Source of the DNA: Leuconostoc pseudomesenteroides KCTC 3652
GTDB lineage: Bacteria > Bacillota > Bacilli > Lactobacillales > Lactobacillaceae
Direction: 5' to 3'
DNA length: 64,000 nt
Assembly: GCF_014634745.1 (NCBI RefSeq)
Contig: NZ_BMBP01000001.1
Coordinates: forward strand, 421,607 to 485,606
This document shows, one piece after another, positions 63,045 through 64,000 of this stretch (position 1 is the first letter of the stretch; each line of letters opens with the position of its first letter). The notes beneath the pieces were generated by a model that made no database searches, was not told the origin of the DNA, and saw only the letters and a list, made by a program, of their open reading frames with translations. Made by a program: the position numbers and the translations under genes.

Positions 63045-63190
63045 CTCATTCTCCCCTAATTCTTTGTTCCCATTATATCAAAAAAGGCATTCACCATTAG
63101 GAAAATTAGATAATTAAAGGTTTTATTGCCTAAAATAATGTCAAAGTGCTAAAGTGGAAAGATACGCAACGATTATTTAGGGAGACAATA

Positions 63191-63847
63191 ATGCTTACAA
63201 CAAAACACCCCATTCACGAACGATTGCCGATTGGCTTACTACTAGCAATGAATTCTGGATTTGTTGACGCTTACACATTTCAATATCATGAGTCACGTTT
63301 TGCTAGTTTACAAACAGGTAACCTCATTCAGGCTGGATTCAATTTAGCCCATGGACGTTTTGGCGCCAGCATGATTTTTATTTGGCCAATTCTTTTTTTC
63401 ACTATTGGTGCCGCTTGCAATACAATTCTGAAAAAGCAATGGCCTGAAGGACGTTTGTCCCTCCAACAGCACAGTATTTTACTTGAATTTATTGGTATTA
63501 CGGCCATCGTTGCCATGCACCAGTACTTGAGCAGTACATTTTTCATTGCTTTTTTGTCTTTCTTTCTAGCCATTCAACTTGATTCTTTTCCTAAATTGCA
63601 AGGTCTTCCGTTCACAAGCGTCATGTCAACAGGCAATTTGCGTAGTGTTGGTACTAACATCACTAATTTTTTCTACACTAGGGACAAACAATTTTTGAGC
63701 AATACTTTTCATTTTCTTTGGCTCGTTCTAGCGTTTCTGTTTGGCGCTTTCATTTCAGGGCTATTGGCTCAGGCACTAGGCACTTACGCCCTATTTGGTG
63801 CCAGTTTAATCGTATTGATTGTCTTTGGCTTACTATTCAAAAAATAA
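63191..63847 (+). CDS. YoaK / DUF1275 family membrane protein
   Basis: A 218-residue protein with about six helices. GFVDAYTFQYHESRFASLQTGNLIQ and LPFTSVMSTGNLRSVG are the two family repeats. It may move a small solute; the family has no firm substrate. ATG 63191 follows AGGGAG by 6 bases; the frame open to 63146 is rejected. Confidence 0.88.
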   Translation: MLTTKHPIHERLPIGLLLAMNSGFVDAYTFQYHESRFASLQTGNLIQAGFNLAHGRFGASMIFIWPILFFTIGAACNTILKKQWPEGRLSLQQHSILLEFIGITAIVAMHQYLSSTFFIAFLSFFLAIQLDSFPKLQGLPFTSVMSTGNLRSVGTNITNFFYTRDKQFLSNTFHFLWLVLAFLFGAFISGLLAQALGTYALFGASLIVLIVFGLLFKK

Positions 63848-63853
63848 AAACTG

Positions 63854-64000
63854 TTGACATTAGTTTGAATGGGATGTAATATTATCTATAACGATTTTTA
63901 GAATGAAACGAATTGAACAGGAAAGTAACAGTTTATCAAAGCCAAGAAAGCTAACGGGTGATGTAAGTTAGCGTGCGTGCGATTGTGAAAATGACCTGTG
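63854..64000 (+). promoter_or_regulatory. T-box leader, 5' half, probable Met specifier; cut by window edge
   Basis: The promoter TTGACA (63854-63859), 17 bases, TAATAT (63877-63882) starts a leader with the stem I T-box elements: GGAAAGTAACAG, AGAAAGCTAACGGGTGATG. The specifier loop TGAAAATGACC, aligned with the pheS T-box TGAATTTCAG, presents ATG (Met). The T-box core and downstream gene lie beyond the window. Confidence 0.75.

Noticed and set aside
1..64000. CRISPR arrays, tRNA or rRNA genes, transposases, phage genes
   Set aside because: I looked for regular spaced repeats, tRNA-like cloverleaf ends and integrase/transposase motifs and found none.

Overview
The window looks like an ordinary chromosomal stretch of an A+T-rich, low-GC Gram-positive lactic acid bacterium. 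Purine-rich Shine-Dalgarno (SD) sequences, a complete comG competence operon, a TPP riboswitch, T-boxes, catabolite-repression (cre) sites, substrate-binding/permease fused glutamine-type transporters and two PepF-type peptidases all point to the order Lactobacillales. The protein set most resembles Leuconostoc or a close relative; the genus is inferred from general family knowledge, not from a search. I see no rRNA, tRNA, CRISPR array, prophage or insertion sequence.

Layout. 1-2.2 kb: the start of a membrane-anchored protein cut by the window edge, and an M3 oligoendopeptidase. 2.2-5.2 kb: thiamine salvage operon tenA-thiM-thiD-thiE behind a TPP riboswitch with its own terminator. 5.2-8.4 kb: a tightly coupled four-gene operon (MoxR-type ATPase, metallopeptidase-like/VWA protein, two small unknowns). 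8.4-12.3 kb: an NAD(P)-binding protein, a YfhO-type membrane protein and greA. 12.3-17.5 kb: two MarR-type regulators, one divergent from a two-gene ABC exporter and one divergent from a quinone-oxidoreductase-like gene, with a GRP-type sugar uptake protein between them under two cre-like sites. 17.5-24.9 kb: a YceG/GH73 wall protein, ackA, a YtxK-like methyltransferase and comGA-comGG. 24.9-32.8 kb: S9 peptidase, folD, dCMP deaminase, thyA, radC, an MFS exporter and folC. 32.9-43.9 kb: cshA, a serine hydrolase, murF, rlmCD, rpmE2, murA and T-box controlled pheS-pheT. 43.9-48 kb: an HxlR regulator, the cdd-ndt-dehydrogenase salvage operon and pepF. 48-55 kb: coiA, two GlnP-type fusions around one GlnQ, guaC and a BMP-type nucleoside-binding protein with PurBox-like sites. 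55-64 kb: a glycosyltransferase, a PTS EIIC, a P-type ATPase behind a yybP-ykoY (manganese) riboswitch, a DUF2207 protein, a YoaK-like protein and the first half of a T-box leader with an apparent Met specifier.

How the parts work together. Nucleotide and folate metabolism recur: folD, folC, thyA and the dCMP deaminase serve thymidylate supply; cdd, ndt, guaC and the BMP protein serve nucleoside salvage. Cell-wall genes (murA, murF, the GH73 hydrolase, a penicillin-binding-like hydrolase) and DNA uptake genes (comG, coiA) form two further themes. RNA-level control is unusually dense: a TPP riboswitch, a Mn riboswitch, two T-boxes, and several translation starts set directly against hairpins. 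The points I rate most worth checking are the MoxR/VWA operon, the Cys-to-Asp change in MurA, the YceG/GH73 fusion, the Mn riboswitch on a 'calcium' ATPase, and a pepF SD that seems usable only if a hairpin folds between it and the start codon.
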